Source: CAZWUW01 sp964636895
GTDB lineage: Bacteria; Bacillota; Thermincolia; Thermincolales; CAZWUW01
DNA length: 7,517 bases
Assembly: GCA_964636895.1 (NCBI GenBank)
Contig: CAZWUW010000110.1
Location: 1-7,517, forward strand
Direction of reading: 5' to 3'
Both the position numbers and the translations under genes were made by a program. Each line of letters starts with the position of its first letter. The stretch's first letter is position 1. The notes under the pieces are model-generated. The model saw only the letters and a list, made by a program, of their open reading frames with translations. It had not been told where the DNA came from and searched no databases. Of the stretch, positions 5,984-7,517 are shown piece by piece.

Positions 5984-7021
5984 ATGTCGGATAAACAAAA
6001 AGCACTGGAGATGGCCTTACACCAGATTGAAAAGCAGTTTGGCAAAGGGTCTATTATGAAACTGGGTGAGGCTTCAGCCAAAATGCATGTAGAAGTAATT
6101 CCCACCGGGGCATTGACCCTGGACGTGGCACTCGGCATCGGTGGTGTGCCTAGGGGAAGGGTGATTGAGGTCTATGGTCCGGAGTCGTCGGGCAAAACCA
6201 CCGTGGCACTACATATTATTGCCGAGGCGCAGAAAATGGGCGGTACGGCCGCGTTTGTTGATGCCGAACATGCTCTAGACTCTCTTTATGCCCGCAATTT
6301 GGGCGTGGATATTGATAATTTGTTGGTTTCGCAGCCCGATACCGGGGAGCAGGCTCTGGAAATTGCCGAAGCATTGGTGCGGAGTGGGGCGGTGGATGTG
6401 ATTGTTGTTGATTCTGTGGCAGCCCTGGTGCCCCGGGCTGAGATAGAAGGGGAAATGGGTGATGCCCATGTAGGACTGCAGGCCAGATTAATGTCCCAGG
6501 CTTTGCGGAAATTAACCGGAGCCATTAGTAAATCAAGAACTACAGCGATTTTTATTAACCAGATAAGAGAAAAAGTCGGGGTCATGTTTGGCAATCCTGA
6601 GATTACCCCGGGTGGCCGGGCGCTCAAGTTTTATGCCTCTGTTCGCCTGGAAGTCCGTAAAGTGGAAACCCTTAAACAGGGTACAGATGTTGTCGGTAAC
6701 CGGACCAGAGTAAAAGTGGTCAAAAATAAAGTGGCACCCCCTTTTAAACATGCGGATTTTGACATCATGTACGGTGAGGGGATTTCTCGGGAGGGGACCA
6801 TCATTGATATTGGTGCCGATATGGACATTATTGAAAAGAGTGGTGCCTGGTATTCATATAACGGAGAACGTCTTGGTCAAGGACGGGAAAATGTTAAAGA
6901 ATACCTGCGCGAGCATCCTGAAATCACCAAAGAAATTGATCAGAAGATTCGCCAGGCGCTTAATGTCGGTGTGCCTAATCCATCTTCGGTTGAAAACAAT
7001 GTTAGCGAAGAGGTTAAATAA
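5984..7021 (+). CDS. recA: RecA recombinase
   Basis: This 345-residue protein has the usual RecA length and layout. A short N-terminal helix domain precedes Walker A GPESSGKT at 65-72 (catalytic K71). The likely catalytic glutamate is E95 in FVDAEH. The Walker B-like strand VIVVDSVAAL lies at 139-148. Loop L1 is around 155-164 and DNA-binding loop L2, with NQIREKVGVMFGNPE, begins at 192. The C-terminal domain ends in an acidic tail (SEEVK). RecA forms ATP-dependent filaments on single-stranded DNA in the cytoplasm, drives homologous pairing and strand exchange, and stimulates LexA self-cleavage. Regulation is visible: a perfect sigma-A promoter and an adjacent LexA box make this an SOS gene that autoregulates through LexA. 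recX follows after 3 nt. There is no sign of an intein or frameshift. Confidence 0.98.
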   Translation: MSDKQKALEMALHQIEKQFGKGSIMKLGEASAKMHVEVIPTGALTLDVALGIGGVPRGRVIEVYGPESSGKTTVALHIIAEAQKMGGTAAFVDAEHALDSLYARNLGVDIDNLLVSQPDTGEQALEIAEALVRSGAVDVIVVDSVAALVPRAEIEGEMGDAHVGLQARLMSQALRKLTGAISKSRTTAIFINQIREKVGVMFGNPEITPGGRALKFYASVRLEVRKVETLKQGTDVVGNRTRVKVVKNKVAPPFKHADFDIMYGEGISREGTIIDIGADMDIIEKSGAWYSYNGERLGQGRENVKEYLREHPEITKEIDQKIRQALNVGVPNPSSVENNVSEEVK

Positions 7022-7024
7022 GCA

Positions 7025-7468
7025 ATGGATACGGATTATGCTAGGGCTAGGGAATATGTTTACCGGTTGCTGGCCCTGCGCCCCCGGACAGAAAAAGAAA
7101 TTGCTCTTAAAATGAAGCAAAAAGGATTTGCTCAGGACATCATTGATAATACAACCGTACTCTTAAAAGAATATGGTTATATAGATGATGCCGGTTTCGC
7201 CCAACTATGGGTTCGCAGCCGCTGTCAGTTGAAACCAATGGGTAAGCGCCGGCTGTTTCAGGAACTGTACAGCAAAGGTATTGAAAAAATGGTTATTGAA
7301 ACGGCTTTGAACCGTCTCACCCCAGAAATGGAATACAACATGGCTATGAAGATAGTGCAGCGTAAAAAAGCCAAGGGTAATATTGATCCACAGAAAATAT
7401 ATCCATTTTTGCAACGCCGGGGATTCTCATCCGATGTAATTAATAAGGTCCTCCTTGAACTTAAATAG
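7025..7468 (+). CDS. recX: RecX regulatory protein
   Basis: This 147-residue, lysine/arginine-rich and mostly helical protein has a typical RecX length. It shows the repeated three-helix pattern of the family: ALRPRTEKEIALKMKQKGF near 17-35, the hallmark YGYIDDAGFAQLWV at 50-63, and a third module (about 104-145) ending RRGFSSDVINKVL. RecX binds the RecA filament and inhibits, or in some Firmicutes modulates, its ATPase and strand exchange. The start is ATG only 3 nt after the recA stop, with an AGAGG-like site at 7009-7013 inside the end of recA. Translation is therefore probably coupled to recA, and expression should follow the recA SOS promoter. Confidence 0.93.
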   Translation: MDTDYARAREYVYRLLALRPRTEKEIALKMKQKGFAQDIIDNTTVLLKEYGYIDDAGFAQLWVRSRCQLKPMGKRRLFQELYSKGIEKMVIETALNRLTPEMEYNMAMKIVQRKKAKGNIDPQKIYPFLQRRGFSSDVINKVLLELK

Positions 7469-7471
7469 ACT

Positions 7472-7487
7472 CTCGGCATTCGCCGAG
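7472..7487 (+). other. Short perfect hairpin just after recX
   Basis: CTCGGC (7472-7477) and GCCGAG (7482-7487) pair perfectly around a 4-nt loop, starting 4 nt after the recX stop. No T-run follows, so it is not a classical terminator. It could protect the 3' end of the recA-recX message or be part of a larger structure continuing past the window. Confidence 0.55.
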
Positions 7488-7491
7488 TTAG

Positions 7492-7517
7492 ATGGTACAA
7501 GGCTTTACTTGAACCAT
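7492..7517 (+). other. Second hairpin at the window edge, possible terminator or leader element
   Basis: ATGGTACAAG (7492-7501) pairs with CTTGAACCAT (7508-7517) at 9 of 10 positions, with one A-A mismatch and a 6-nt loop. It ends exactly at the last base of the window, so any T-run that would make it a terminator cannot be seen. Confidence 0.5.

Noticed and set aside
5506..5998. Minus-strand open frames across the end of the helicase and the recA promoter
   Set aside because: They overlap well-supported + strand genes, have no ribosome binding sites and no recognisable domains, and one would run through the recA promoter and LexA box.
6750..7115. A + strand open frame of 121 codons overlapping the end of recA and the start of recX
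   Set aside because: It is out of frame with two clear genes, starts inside recA without a ribosome binding site, and its product resembles nothing known.
1..7517. CRISPR array, tRNA, transposase, toxin-antitoxin or phage genes
   Set aside because: No spaced direct repeats, cloverleaf-like sequences or mobile-element proteins were seen; the genes are core or common chromosomal families.

Overview
The window is ordinary-looking chromosome from a Gram-positive bacterium of moderate GC (mid-to-upper 40s per cent by eye). It most likely belongs to the Clostridia, and a Desulfotomaculum/Pelotomaculum-like (Peptococcaceae) relative is my best guess. The reasons are strong AGGAGG-type ribosome binding sites, a Bacillus/DinR-type LexA box in front of recA, the gene order cinA ... 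recA-recX, and heavy use of CGG (Arg) and CCG (Pro) codons. All genes are on the + strand and every predicted protein belongs to a known family.

Layout. (1) At 30-1406 lies an FtsH-like AAA+ zinc protease lacking the N-terminal membrane part. The few bases upstream read as a hydrophobic, glycine-rich stretch in the same frame, cut by a TAA at 24-26, so this gene may be a nonsense-interrupted version of a membrane-anchored protease. (2) At 1407-1588 lies the only sizeable gap. It holds a 22-bp imperfect inverted repeat (probable repetitive element and/or terminator), a promoter with a perfect TATAAT, and a 7-nt periodic repeat. (3) At 1589-5899 lies a tight run of cinA, a three-TM metallophosphoesterase predicted to face outward, and a DeaD/CshA-type DEAD-box RNA helicase, with gaps of 20 and 25 nt and no terminator. 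(4) At 5900-5983 lies a textbook SOS promoter: TTGACA, a 17-nt spacer, TATAAT, then a LexA box and a strong ribosome binding site. (5) At 5984-7468 lie recA and recX, 3 nt apart. (6) At 7469-7517 are two short hairpins at the window edge.

How the genes fit together. RecA is the recombinase and SOS co-protease, and RecX modulates RecA filaments. CinA is encoded next to recA in several Firmicutes, where it combines NMN deamidase/nucleotide-repair activity with a competence link. The helicase and phosphoesterase are probably co-transcribed with cinA and may read through into recA, whose own LexA-controlled promoter adds damage-inducible expression. I found no CRISPR array, tRNA, rRNA, insertion sequence, or evidence of a wholly new system. 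The items most worth a second look are the interrupted protease N-terminus, the inverted-repeat element at 1425-1487, and the membrane phosphoesterase placed between cinA and recA.
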